64,000 nucleotides of DNA from NCBI GenBank assembly GCA_030765405.1, contig JAVCCP010000042.1:1-64000 (forward strand). The letters run 5' to 3'. The translations under genes were made by a program, and so were the position numbers. The notes under the pieces were generated by a model that was not told the DNA's origin, did no database searches, and saw nothing but the letters and a program-made list of their open reading frames with translations. Shown here piece after piece: positions 36,201 to 51,200 of the stretch (positions within the stretch are counted from its first letter, which is position 1; each line of letters starts with the position of its first letter). This DNA is from Candidatus Ancaeobacter aquaticus (GTDB lineage Bacteria > Auribacterota > Ancaeobacteria > Ancaeobacterales > Ancaeobacteraceae).

Positions 36201-39200
36201 CCGGCATCATACGTTCTTTCAATGCCTTTTCAGTCAATGCTTTATCCGCCAGATTAATAGTATGTGGCCTGTTGAATCCTTTCTCATCAAATATACCGAC
36301 AATGATTTCGTCTTTTGTTGCACTAAGCTCCAGCACATCCTCTTCCGATTTCACATCGCTAACAGTTGTTCCATCACCGACTGTAACTGACCCCTTTTCT
36401 TCATCGACTTCAAGGTCTTCAACTGTGGCGGCAATACCTATCGTTACATTCTTACCGCGAACATTTACGACATGAGATCTCTCCCCGACCTTAATCTCGC
36501 TGCCTTCTCCTCCGGCTCCGTTTCTTACCAGCGCCTGAGCCCCAATATTTACATTTGTAAACGTAACACCTTTTACAACGGCCCCCATACCTATTTCTCC
36601 GCTTGTAATCTCAGAATCCCAAACAACGGCTCCAGGAGCAACATTGACATTGCCCAAGAGACGTGAATTCATTATTATCGCACCAGCGGCGATACTCGCA
36701 TCTTTTGTAATCAGCACATCACCAACAAGTATAGCGCCATTATCAGTTACGGTAACTTTGCCTGCCTTGCCCGTTCTAACCATATCAAGTGCCTGTTTGT
36801 ATTCAGTGCTTACCTCAGGACCCACATCTACAACGGTTCTCACACCGTCTTTTTCTACAACTATCAGGTTCATGGGCTCTGTACCTTTATCAGTCTCATT
36901 CAGAGTATAATTTTCACCTGAAAGCACCTTTTCAAGGATCATAGGATCATCATGCAAATTACTGATCATTGCGTCAGTAAGTACAATACTGATATTCTCT
37001 TCTCCCACAACTTCGCCTTTTTCATTCTCACGCTGAATGTTTATCTCCACCCTTTCGCCTTCAGTTAAGTCTCTATTCTTCAACATTTCTTGCGCAATCT
37101 TTCCCGTGCGAGTTTCTGTTTTACTTACGCGTACAGTGATATCCGCCCCCTTAACCTCTGGAACACCCATTAATTCAACCGGTGCAACTGCTTCTTCAAC
37201 AGCAGGGGCTTCAATCTCTCTTGCAGCCGTTTTTTCAGCGGCCTTCTCGGTTTTCGTGACAACAATCTCGCCGCTTGTAAGGTCAACTGAAATACCTGCT
37301 CCGGCAAATTCGAGGTCCTCCTGCTCTTCAGCCGTTGCAATTATCCTGACCGCATTTATAGGATTGATCTTTGCAATTTCTCCCATTTGGATATCCAATA
37401 CCTTCTGATAAGCTTGAAACTCTTTCTCTGATAGTTTCTCCTTATATGTCTGTATGCTACCCCCTATAACCGGTTCACCAAATATCCGGTTTTTCAGTGC
37501 AACAATTCCAAGAACTACAGGGGAACGCGTAATACTATCAATTAACCTTTCAAGACGTGTAACCTTAACAGGTTCTTTTTCAGCTATAGCAATCGCTTCT
37601 TTACGCTTATTGATTGTTTCCTTAGCGAGGTCATCGGCTGCTTTCTTGGTATTTTTTACAAATTTATCCTCGTCAAAGCGTGTTTCGGTCTCCTTTTCTT
37701 CCTGCTGTGTCTTCAACATCTCAAAGGCAATTCTCGCAACACGTTCAAAGACATCGCCCTGCAATTTAGAATAAATCTCATCCAGTTTTTTATTGAATTT
37801 CTCTACCAGCTTTTTCATTTTCTTATCGGAGATCTTACCCAATTTTGACGGATCATACTTACTTAATTTACCCTGTTCCTTAAGTATCTCATCCTTAATA
37901 TCAACAAACGTCTTCTCTATGGCTTTAGAAGTTAACAGCGGAAGCTGCATACCGACCAATTTATCCTTAAGCTCACTTACCTTGTCGGCCGTAAGACCCC
38001 TGGTATCCACTCCAAGGACAGCCAGATCAGCCTTAAGAGACTTAAGAGCCTTAGGCTGATTAATATCTTTTGATTTCTCGTAATTGCCAAATACGTAGTC
38101 TAACAACGCCTTTGAAGCAGACGCCGAATCACTAACAACCCCACGCTTTATCTCTCCAAATAATTCAGCTTTGGCATATTCCGGCTCTTCAAAACGCTTA
38201 TCGGCAAGTCGCCGTTCAGTTTCTAAGAGATCTATCGCATCCTGACCCTGCTTTACAATATCAGCCAAGTCTTTTTCAATTGAAGCAATTTGAATATGCA
38301 CAGGCGTCATTTTCTTCTCAAGTAATACTAATTTTTTCTTTAAGGATTTTCTTGTAGACACGATTTTTGTTGTTTCTATTTTATTTTTAAGATCTTTCCA
38401 CAGCATAATATTGCTCAAATCAGACTCACTCAGCTGTATTTTCTTTTCTTTTTCCCTATCACTCTTATTCTTATATATTGTTGCAAATGCTTCTTTAGCT
38501 GTTTTCAGCCTTTCATCAAGTACTTCTTTAGCTGTTTTCAGCCTTTCATAAAGCGCTTTTAACTTATCAGCAGCTTTTTTGTCAATTTGAGACGCCATTT
38601 CTTTCCAAAGCGGTGCCATTTCTTTCTCAAGCAGTGCCATTTCTTCTTCAAGCTGCGGGATCATATAAATGTCACGGAGTCCTTTCAATTTCCCGAAATT
38701 AGTCTCAAATTTAGTGGCAAGTTTCTTATTTTCTACCAGCAAGCCTTTGTGAATAACACCCGGATTGTCAGTTTCGTAACAGAAAAGTGTCACTGTAGAA
38801 GTCGGGGCACCGGCACGACCACCGCGGCCGATATTCTGCAAATATACGCGGTCAGATAAAGGCGGACCGGAAATAATGACATGATACCCATTCACTTCCG
38901 CGCCATAGAACCTGTCTTCCAGGTCCTGCAGATCTTCAAGGACACCGGCCAATCTAGGATCAGATTTTAACGCACTAAACAATTTCTTTATCTTCTTCAT
39001 AACCGGTTCTCTTAACCTCATACAGGTATCATAATCATCATCCCTGATTGAATAAAGCTCATCTCTCAATTTCTCAAGATCTTCTGATATACTGACCGGC
39101 ATATTATTTCCCTTAAGAAATTTCGTTAAGCGCTCTTTAATTTCTTTAAATTTTGTAAGCCCAAAATCATTACCACGGCCCGCAATCGGTGTCGCAAAAA

Positions 39201-42200
39201 CCATGCTTGCGGGTTCACCGCTATATGCCTCATACCGCTGTATATCGCTCTGTCTGTCATCTAAAACATGGATACGGCTTAATCTTGTTAAAAGCCCTTT
39301 GTCTAACCCTTTTTTAACAAGCTCATCAATATTTTCTTTACGGTGTTTATCCCGTGCCTGCTTCATTTTTTTAAGCGCTTTTTCTATGGCATCCAGGCTT
39401 TGTGTTCCATATGCTTTCGCCAACTCATCTTTTATAGCTGGAGATACCGGTATTTCAAATGTTCTGTATGGCTCAAGGTCTTTTGTCAATTTCTCTTTCA
39501 ATGTATCCCATTCCTTTGTTCCCTCATCAAATTCTGATTCCTTAAGCAGCTTCTCAATAGTAGCATCAACATCAATATGCGGAGCAACCATTGTTCTGAC
39601 TTTTATCTCCATTTCACGCCATTCTTTCTTGCCTTTTTCCGTATCTTTTTCAAATCCAGCGTCTTTCAGCGTCCTTTCAACCATCTCATCAATATATTTA
39701 ATATAGTCATTTACAGCCTGCCCGCCCGTGCTATAAAAGTTAAGGCCGGGCTGTTTATGGTTCTCAAACATCTTATCCGCTTCCTTCTTAATCTGCTCAA
39801 ATCTCTCCTCCACGGTTTGTGAGAACCTTGTACCGTCAAACCTTCGTATAACCGAATTAAACGTTGGAACGTCAAACACCCCTTCATAAGCGCTCACTAT
39901 CCCGAGCCCCTTAAGCTCTCTTTCAAACGCCTCGCTTATAGCTGATCCACTAGACCCTGAGATTAATTTTATTTTATTAAGTATATCTCGTCCACTTACC
40001 TTACCCGATGTCTTGTTATCGCTATATACAACAACACCCTCATGTCGTTCCTTAATGTCAAGCATTATGCCGCGATCTCTCTCCTGGCGCTGATCGGTAT
40101 TTTGTCCTGATCCCTTATTGATAAGACGTATTACCATGATCGGTTTTCCGTCAGAATCAGTCTCATAAATAACCTCACCGTTTTCATATTTCTGCACCTC
40201 ACCGTTTACCGTCTTTGGTTTATAGGCAAGATTATAATCGGTATTTTTTAAAGTAAATATTCTCACGTGAATAGCCGTTTTTACGAGACTCTTAAACCTT
40301 TCAAAGCTCGGCATATCAGCGCCGAGCGCTTTTGCGTCTTCATAGCGCTCCTTTAAGAATTTCTCAGCGGCAGACTTAAACTCTATTGACTGGTTTGCCG
40401 GATTAATATCAACAAGATCGCCAACATCTTCAAGGCGTTTATCCATGTGCTTTTTCGCTATTTTTTTCTCTAAAGTAAGTGCTTTTTCTGCTTCTAATCT
40501 TTTTATCCTCTTTTCCGCAGTCTCAAACTTTGGTCTTGTCATAGTGACATGAGGAAGCAGTGACAAAGCGGTATCATCAGCGGCAATACCCGGCGCCTTT
40601 TCAGCTTCTGTAAGAGGCCGCCCTCCGACAGCAAGTATAAACGCTGTCGCGCCGCCTTCACATATCAACGCATCTATTTCATCTAAATTTACATAAGAGA
40701 ACATCTCCGGAAGGATTTTTTCTTCATCACTTCTATCAAGATCCTCAACATGAGTAAAGTTGAGATCCGCCCAGCCGATATATACAACTGTGCGGCCTTT
40801 CTTTCCATGTTTAAAGAGTTCTCTCATACCATCTTTATCTTTCTTATCTACGGCCTTCACATTAACTCCCAAAAGTTCAAAGACCGGCTTGTTCCTACCG
40901 GAATCCGATCTTGCAAATTCATCTGTAACTGTTACCTGTACAGCAGGATCACCGGTAAGCGCATTAATATACAGCGGCAATACATAGATTTCAGTTTTCC
41001 CCTGTCCCGTACCTATATTTGCCACTTTACCCTGCCCCATAAGAGCGCCGCCTAATAACTGCAATGGACGCAAACCTTCCCAGCCGTTTGCAAGCATATA
41101 AGCAATATTAACGTTTACCGAAGCATCGATTATTTCTTCATCCGTGAGCTCTTCGCCTTTCTGCCTTTGCTCTTGTATGCGTTTTTCAAGATCATCTGTA
41201 CGAGCCCCGAGCAGTTTCTTAATCGCATCGATAGCGGCACTGCTTTCCTTCTTAAATTCAGCATGAAGATATGCTGTCAGTTCGCTGATATCCATATTAT
41301 CAACATCGGCAATACCTTTCAGTGCCACTCTTATTTGCCTTATCTGCTCTTTCCCAATTTTCCGTGCATTGACATTTGCCCTATCATCAATGATATTCGG
41401 TAAATCCTCACGACTGGTACCGGCAAAATCGATCGTAACTGAAAAACCATCTTTTGCGTAAGTAAAACCATTGGCAATAATCTGTTCTCTATCACCTTCC
41501 GTAAAGTTTTCATTATTATTTACAGCAGAAACAGCACTTTCAACAAGTCCCCTTGTCTTCACGGCAACATCCGGAATACCGCAGATAATATCCATAAGTT
41601 CCTGAACAACTTCAATATTTTTACTTGTCTTTAGTGTGTGTATTATCTGTTTAAAATAACGGCCGGATGTGACCATAAGCGTAAGGTCAGCACGTTTATC
41701 TTTGTCTTTTCTCATCTCTTTTTTGATAAATTCCTCGAAATCACCTTTTACATCAGCAATACCAGTATCTACAACAGCCAAATCGGCATTAAGCACAATT
41801 TGACGGGCATAGTGAGTTGCAATCCCGCCTAAAGCAAGACCCATTACATATGTAACCGGTGATGTATACACTTTATCCAACACAATAGAACCTACAGCAG
41901 TACCCACAGCCGTCGCAGCCAAAACAGGCGTTGCAGTTAAGAACAATGCACCGAGAACAATACCTGCACACGCAACCCAACCAGCGACTTGTTTATTATT
42001 TTTGTATACCTTATTTATCAAACCAGCTGCAAAACCTCTCTCTTTACGATATTCTTCAAGATTTACCACTTCAGCAATCTTACGTACACTTGGTTTCTCA
42101 ACAGCTTTTTCTTTTTTCTCCAGTGCTTCCAGATACGCAACAAGCTTAATGGCATTTGGATTTTTCTTCTCATACTTCACTATAAAATCATCAACGCTGA

Positions 42201-45200
42201 GTTTCTCGCGATCTGCAAATACATCCTTGAGGCCAAACATACATTGATCTATCAAGTCCTCCATACCGCCTTTTTTCAGGGCGTTTTTCAGGCTTTCAAG
42301 TCGTATGCTCTTTATTACCTTCTTTATAACAACTTCTTTACCCATTATTTTCTGTATGTTATACACACGTTTAAGCGCCTTAACGATGGCCTTTGCCTCA
42401 GCAGAAGCGTAACCGGCAAACATTAATGCATCTTCCGTCTTAACACCTCTTTTATCCGCGATATCGATGATCTCGCCTATATACAGATCACCAATACCTT
42501 TGTATGTACGGCCATCAGTTGTTTTACCACTGCCAATTCTTTTCTTATTCGCTTTTTTGGCATTATTTATAGCTTTAGCTACATCTCTTTTTGCCAGCGC
42601 TAACTGTGACACCTGTTTGGTTTGATCATCGTATATATGAAGCTGTGTAAGCAATTCAGGAGGTATTCCAACCTCTCCTACATTAAAGTCAATGAATTCA
42701 TTTAAGAAAAGTGCCATTTCATCGAATGTATAATCGTCAAGAGCGGCCCCACGAAGAATGGCCATAATATCGTTATAACCGTTTGCATTCAGCACATAAG
42801 ATAAATACGTCTCATTATCCCTGAAAGCTTCCGGCGTTACCTCGTTAAGATCAAGATCCACGTCTCCTGTCTTTCCCTGACGTTGTCCTTTGCTCAGGTC
42901 TCTTATCTCAACGGTTACATTACGATTACGTTCATTTCCGGCAATCTTCTTAACTACATCACTATCAACAATGCTTGCAACAATTGTGTCTCTAAGAAGT
43001 GTCTTAAAATCTATCTTTTGCTTTTTAGAAATCGTCCTTGCTTTTTTAATAGCAGCTTTAACATCAGCTTCATTTAAACCAAATACCTTTGTAAGAGTTT
43101 TAACAGCATTTTCATATTCAACTGAATTCTCAGGCTGTGCCGCCATCTCAACAATACTGTTTACAAAATCAGCGGATTTGAACGACTTATCTTTTGCCGC
43201 GTCACTCGTATTGATCTGCTGTGCGATATCTGCATAAGTTGTATCTTCAGTTACCTTTACCCCAAATTTTTCAAGCATTTCAATCAATTCATCCGATAAT
43301 CCTTCTTCACTGTCAAATGCCAGCTTTACTGCCAGCGAGAGCGATGCAAGATCAACTTTAGTTTTCTCTGCCTCTGCGACAATAGTTTTCATCGGAGATG
43401 TTTCCAGCAAATCATTCCATTTAGCAACAGTTGTTTCCCCGAACACATCGGTAGAACAGTCTGAATTTATCCAGTTTCTCAGTTCTGACCATACGTTTAT
43501 GAATTCCCTCTTCTTTGCTGAATCGGCTGTATCGTATCCGTTATCAACTGCCATTACCAATTCAACCATGTTATTTTCAACCAGTTCCTTTGCATCCTTT
43601 ACCGCTCCGGTTTTTATCATGGCATTTACCAGATAACCCATCAATAGTACCTGATCAGGTGTTTTTGCTTCCTGACGAGCAAGAATCTCAAAAGTCTCTC
43701 TGGAAGCGCGAGCAAGCTGTTCCACTCCTTCCTTATCAAGTTTTCCGCTTGAGATTAAAGCCGGAACATTGACTGTGTTAGAAACAGCAACGATCAGCCG
43801 GGCTTTTGTATTATAAAGCTCAACCTGTTTCTCGCCTTCCTGGCCTTTAGCTTCTGCGGCTACCTTAATGAGATTTATCGCCGCAGCATTAAGCGTATCT
43901 TTATTTATATCTTTTCTTCCCAACACAGTATCCATAATATCTGAGGCCACTGCTATCTGGTTAACAGATGCGGTGCCTGCGTCAAGGCCTGACAATTTAG
44001 ATACCAGCGCGTTTACAAGATCCTTATTTCCTCTTCGGGCAATAATCAATACATTTTGACACTGTTCTAGCTGGTCTTCCCGTTGCTCTTTTTGCTCTTC
44101 ATTCAAATTAAGGCTATGTATCCCAGTTAAAACAGACGGTATAATAAATTCGATCGGTGTAGCACTAATAATCGCGGTTAAGGATTTACCCATTCTAGCT
44201 GTCCATCTTTCAGGATCCCTGAGAGTTTCCTCATCACTGAAATAAGAAACATAATCGGTAATGATTGACTGTATTATAGGAGATAAAGCAGCGTCAGGAT
44301 CAGCGGCAACAAACTGCGCGGCAACAACAATTCTATCCTGCCTGGAATTTTTAGTATCTTGTATAAACGCGGTAACATTGTTCATTATACCGCTTGTATC
44401 AGCAATGCCACTTAATTCGACCATTATATTTATCGCGTTTGCCATAATTGTTTCTCTATCAGGCGCTTCTTTTATGGTATCTGCATCCGAGAGGTTTTTT
44501 GCCTGCAAAACAATCTTACGTGCAATTGTATTCAACTGAGATTTATCTATTATTTTGTTTAAATGCGTATTCTCGACAGTAGACTTTAAGTTCTTATACA
44601 CACGTAAGGCCGTCTCGAGAGAACCGCTTCTTACATTAACATCCATCACTCCGCCCACAGCACTCATAGCAAGGGTGAGCTGCCTAGTAAGTGAACCAAC
44701 CAGCAGTTGTACGTCATAGGTAATAGCAAAACCCGGCAGGTCATCTCTAGCGATCGCATTAAATATGTTAAGCGCCTTCTCAAGCTGTGCGGGATTCATT
44801 TTTGTAGGATTAAGCTTATTGGAAAGTTTTACCATATTTCCAACAATCTTTCCTGCTTCATCCTGCTGTCTTCTCACATTATCTAATTGTTTGTTAAGCT
44901 CAATATTGTTTTTATTAAGATTGCTTCGTTCAGCCGCATCCAGCGTTGCGTCGGTAAGCTGCAGCTCAACATTTGTAATTTGATCATTTATACGCGCCTC
45001 TACACTTGCAAGATGATCTTTCAAGGCACTCTGGTTACTGGCCATAGCTGAAAGCAACTCCATACGGTTCAGATCTCCTTCATCTGTCCCTGTATCAACC
45101 GATGCCATATTTAGTGCCTTTGCCGACAAATTCATAACCCTTGTATCTGAAGCAATATCCGTATCCTTATTTATCCCTCTAAAGAAATTTGCTGTTGCCG

Positions 45201-48200
45201 ATAGAACAAGTTCTCTCTGGCTATCTTGGTTCTTTTTGCTCAGCGATTTATCAACCTTTACGTTCCCGTTAACATCAATAAGGTTTGACAGCCTGTCAGC
45301 GATCTGTCCCATATTATCGGTATTTATCCAGCTTACCCCGACAAACCCTGACTGATCAGCCATATCAGATACCTTTCTTGCAACATCCATAAGTATCAGC
45401 AGGTCATCATTGTTGTCTATATTGGCAATATTGTCGCTGTTTAAGAGATCGGCGATCTGGTCGGGTTCCATCATCGTGCCTGTGAACAATATCTTGGCAA
45501 GAACAGATGCATTAGGAATTTTTTCTAACAGCATTGGTAACTGCACTGATATGTCCGCAGTGGCAAAATCTTCCCGTAGCTGTAATCTTTGATATTCATT
45601 ATATCCCTGGAGAAGTTTCTTGTCTTCTTCCTTGTCGGACTTGGAAAGGGCGGGGATTATATATTTATTCACAAACTGCGGTGCACCTTGCAGATTATTT
45701 GTCTTCTTGAGACTTTCAACAACTTCGCTAAATTCCGATTCAGATATATTAGAGGTATCAATACCATGCAGACGCGAGACCGCTGACCTCGCAATGGTTT
45801 CTGTCCAGACACTAGCTTTTTCAGGCGCCTTGCCTGTTTCTCTTGTCTTAAGCTGATAAGTACTCAATGTTCTATTTACTGACACCAAATCTCTAATGGT
45901 TCTGGCTCTTAAGATTGATGCATCTTCTCGTGTTTTCACCGACTCATATACGCCTTCCTTTTCAAATTCTCTTAACTGCTCAACTCTAAAAAGTTGATCT
46001 ATCAGCGCATCATAATTTTTACCCTTTCCTTTAAACAGTTTTTTTAACAACTCTGCTTTTTCAATAGCTTCCTGCTTGTATTTTTGGAAAGATTCCTTAC
46101 CAAGCATTTCACCCGTTTTCATTGTCTCTGAAAGGAAGATATTGTCCGATCCGCCTTTCCCGCCAACAGTCGCCTCAATCATACTCTGTACCATGGCCCT
46201 ATCACTACTCGCAACCGACATCAGTAGCTCTTTAAAAGGGTTCAACACCAGCTCACCACGCAACATCTTTGTTCTCAGAGAATCCACAGCAAGAGATGTA
46301 GCTTTCGATTCGAGGTACTGAGCATTTATTTCAAGGAGTTTATTAAGTCCTGTTTCCGTAATGTTGATCTTCCCCTTATTAGTAACAAAATCCTGTTGGA
46401 GCTGGGTTAGACTCTTATGCATTTTCTTCATATGCGCATCAGTTTTTCCAAGTTTTTTCCACTTATTTGAAATACTTGCAAAATCACTCTTAGATGACAG
46501 CAACCTAGTGAGACTTTCACCAAGTGCTTTTCCATTAACCAAAAGCGTTGCCTGGCCAAGAGCCAATCTCGCGGCACCACCCCTGTTGATACGACCGCGC
46601 CACTGCGCAAGACTGGATGATGTCCCTCTCTCCGCATTAAGTCTGAATGAATCTATTACTTTACCGCTATAGTCAACGCCTGTACCACCACGTTCAGTTG
46701 TTACAACGATATATCCTTTTTCAGCTATCTTAGGGGCAATATCACCGGCTATCTGTTCAGCAGTTGACAGATCATCAATCGAACGTATTTTTTCTGAGGA
46801 CACACCTCTTTTCTTCAGTTCATTTATAAACGCCTTTCGCATTCCTTTATCGCTTATATGAACTATCGTACCGTTATATTCCCCGGCAGGTTGTCCTCTA
46901 TTCGCAGATTTCATAATACGGTTAGCAAAAGAATTTATTATTTCCGGCTGTCCGCCTGAAGTTAGTTTCACCTTAAACTTAGACGCTTCAAATATTGAAC
47001 GGTTGACCACAACCTGCTCGTTGCCGGTAATATACCGTCCCAGTTCAGGCATAGTCGCTGACATACCAACACGTATTTGGTTGTGGCCGCTTGTTTTAAA
47101 AAGATCTAAAACTGAACTTTCACGTGATGTTGTTGAGGTCCCGATCTTTTTTAGGTTTACGGGCGCTTCTTTACCCTTGGCAGCAGCTTTTCTATTTAAT
47201 CCTTTACCGATAGTATAAATATATTCAAAATCATGCATTATCTGATCTCTCTGCACACCATAAAGTTCATTTGTTGGAAACAGCTCACCTTTAGAAAGTA
47301 TCAAATCCTTCTGTCCCTTATATTTAAGTACTTTTCCCTTTACTATAGATCTAATGTTCTGCGCGGAAAGATTGGTAATACCGGCGCGGGCTAATTTTTT
47401 TAGGATCTTAAGTGCAGCGGCTTCATTTATATGGACCTCACCTTCTTCAATCTTATACTGCGCTTTTTTACCCTTTGTAAAAGCCTCGTTTACCTCTTCT
47501 GCTGTCCCCAGTTCCGCTATATCAATAATATCAATAGCCATATCAAGTGTCCTCATCTGGGTCACGGTAAGGCCCTGTTTACCGCTTCCCTGAACAACCG
47601 ATGTCTGTTCATTTACCACGCGCTGAAATTCATCAAAAATGACCAGATCCTGTTTTTTTAACGCCTTGACTATATCTGGATGCTCCGCATACATATTATT
47701 AAGATGGGACTGAGTCAGATAATCCATTACAACAACTACATTTTTATTCTTCAATGCCTCGAGAAGACTTGTGGGATCACCATTCCTCGCGGCTTTTATT
47801 TGAGATCTTACGTCCATTACCTCAATGCCAAATAATTCCAGCATGTGTTTATGCAAGAACTGTGCCGGGCCTCCCGGTTTACCAGCAGTAATCTTCAATA
47901 CCGCGTCATAATTTTCAACCGAGAATATTGAGTTGCTTCCCCCCTGTCTAGTTAAGCTCTGTATTATAATGGCCTTTAAACCGGCAATGGTTTTCCCGGC
48001 GCCCGTAGACGCAGCAACATCACACCCTCTTAAAAGACCGTCAACAACGCGGTTACCGACAGTGGACATTTTAAATCCTTTGCCACCTATCAATAAGAAA
48101 GTTTCAAACACCGCATCGACAAGCGCATTGGCCTTTTGGAAATTCATTGTTTTATCAGGTGTAATTATTCCTTCTCCCTTAAGCAACTTAAATATTTCTC

Positions 48201-51200
48201 CAATCTCATCGCTCTTAAACACTGCTTCCTTATTTCTTTTAACGCGCCTATAGATCTCTTTCAATTTGTCAGAACTCCTTATTTTCCTTAAGATCTCTAA
48301 TTTAATTTTTCTTCCCGCTTTTACATGTTCCATATGGTTTTTCAAAGTAGATTTAAACTGTTTAAATCTTTCCATGAACAGCTTTTCAAGACCTTTACCT
48401 TCCAGACCTTTTGCGATCTCAAACTCAAACGCTGCTTTACTTGCACGCGCTTCAATATACTCATCAGCAGCCTTTTGATCAACTTCAAGGACTTTCTTTG
48501 CCGCGTCTTTTTCAGATCCTTTGTCCATTTCTTTTACTTTGTTTTCTCTTTTCAGCATTTCCGCCCGTTTCGTATCAATTTCATTTTTTGCAGTTTCTCT
48601 TTCGCTTCTCAGTTCCTCAACTATCTTTTTATATTCTTCAACTGTTAGAATCTCTTCCAACTGTTTGTTAGTCATTTTTCGAAGTTGTTGAACCGAGCTA
48701 ACTTTTATATTTTTATTTTTTAGTATGCTCTTAAGCACTTCCGTAAACTGTTCAGTCTGTGTTTCAGCATGTTTTCTTTCCGCTACATTAAGGATAATTG
48801 TATCTGCATTCTCAGAAAGCATCTTCAAGAAGTTCTTATTGATCATGTCAGTTTTAAGCCCTTCAATCACCAACTTGCCGTTTTCCATCAGGCTCTTAAT
48901 AGCCCTTTCAATTGCATGAGCATCCATGCCTTTATTCTTCATTTTTTCTTTTAGCGCATTCTCTGCATCTTTAGCTGTTTTACCATCTTCGCTTTTTAAC
49001 TTTTCTATTTCGCTCTTGAATTCTTCAATTGCATCTTTTTTCTGGGCTTCTGTCATATTTGGAGCAGCGGCAATGAATCCCATATAACTCACTACTTCAA
49101 CGGATACACGGTATGCGATATCTGTAATATCATTTTTAAATATATTATTTTCTATCTCGCGGATTCCTTTCTTAATAGCTTTATCAACAGTTTTATTTTT
49201 AATCAGATTTTTAACTGTCTTCACTGTAACACCGTAAGAATCGGCAATTTCCTTAATCAACTCTACGTTTAGAGCTCTAGCTTCTTTAAGAAGATTGAGC
49301 GCTTTTCTTGCTATTTCCACGTCTGAAGTCTTTGCCCCGCCGGCATTTTCTCTGGCTTCAGAGATAACACCTGTTATTGATGATGCAGCAAGTTCTTTAA
49401 CTAGTTGATGAAATCGATGAGAATCCTTTCCTTCGAGTATCTCCGTAGCCGCAGCAATAACAGCGCTCTTTTTATTGATAAGTGATTTTTTATACAGGAC
49501 TATTTCATATTCTACCTGCACTTTATAATCAAGGATCTTATGTGCTTCCACTCTAAGACTTTCGTTAACAAGGATCTTTTCATTATTGGCCCCTTCAACA
49601 TATACTTTTCTTGTTTGCGCACCAGCAAGCAGCCCTGCTAAACGCCCTACTTCCATTGGACCGAAAAGCTCGTAAGACAGTTTTGAAAGCTCTCTTCCCA
49701 CAAAATCATTTACAGCATTTGTAAGATCGGCAATCCTATCATTGTTTAGCTCACCGTTAGTCCTCACTTTATCGGCAATTTCAGAATCAAGCCGCCCCGA
49801 TTGTTTCCACTTATTCAAAAGCATTGCTTTTTCACCAACTGTCTTTGCCGCATCAAGCTGTTTTTGACGATATTCAATAGAAAGTTTATTCATCTTTGAA
49901 CGAGCATAGCTCTTTACAATATCTATACCTCCGGGACTTTCTCCAACAGACTGCCCCAAAAATGATATATCCCCGTCACGGAACTTATTGAGAAATTCTA
50001 TCTTTTCAATAATACTAACATCACCACTATCAATTCTTTCTTTTATTCCCTCTAATACCTTTATCTCCGCCATCTTTTTAGACATCTCTTTTTCTAATCC
50101 ATTTAGCTTGTTTTTATATTTAGTTATGTCCTTCATATTATTTGAGTCAATTGCCTTTTTAAGTTTGCTTTTCAATTCCGTTTTTGTTTTAACCTTTTCT
50201 TCATATATTTTCTCCGATGCCTTTATCTGTTTTCCTACAGTATCCCTTTGATACTGCTGAGTTTCTAACTTTAAAGCAATATCCTCAACATTGTTGAGTG
50301 TTTCACTATAAAGTTTTTTGAATGCGGCTTCTGCCACACGTTTGCCTACATTACTGATATTCAATCCTTCAAGAGTGCCAGGATTATTGATTAGCTCAGC
50401 TAAGTAATTCATTTTAAATGTTGCCTCAATAAGCTGTAAGGCCTGGCTCCTTAAGGCACTATTATTTCCTGCATTTTTAAGAATTTCATTTAAGGTGTTT
50501 AGCTTTCCTAACTTGGATGTCGATGACTCTATAATCTTATTTTGACGGTTAATATTTTCTTTGATTTTATTACGCTTAGCTGTTTCCTCAGGTGTAAGTT
50601 TCGTGCCGCTGGATTCTTTTTTATTAATGGTTTCCAATTGAGCGTTGTAGTTTTTAGCACGTTTTTTAGCCTTCGTTAACCTTCTATTCGCTGTTTTTGT
50701 CCTTCTTTCAAGCGCTGTTTCAGAAAACTTTGATTTAAACTTGGAATTTAACTTAGATATTGCATTCTCAATCATATTTATTTTTGTGGTTTCAAGCTGG
50801 ATCTTTTTCAATGCTTCAGACCTATTAGCAGTACTCTTTTTTTCATTGTTAAGGATTTTTTCCTGAGCATTTATCTTTCTTTGAGATTTTTCTATGTTTC
50901 TCTCTAACTCGGTACGTTCCGCATTATACTTGGTATATGCCTGCGTGCCCTTAGCTTCCTGAGCGAGCTTGGTTTCAAAACTCTCCTCGGCCATTTTACT
51001 TGACTCGACCTCAATCAGCATATCAATTATCTTGTTTCGTGCAGTAAGACCTTCAAATGCATTCTTTTGCGCCTTAAAATTATCAATTGTCTCAATAATC
51101 TCAATAATTTTATTAAGGCGTTTCAAAACTCTGCTTGCCCTGGATTTCTGGCCGTTTAATTCACTGACACGTTTTTCCAATAATTTAACTTCTGCTTCAG

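Noticed and set aside
36320-36720. Acetyltransferase or GlgC-like enzyme inside the giant protein
   Set aside because: Only the hexapeptide helix is seen; no nucleotide-binding or catalytic motif accompanies it.
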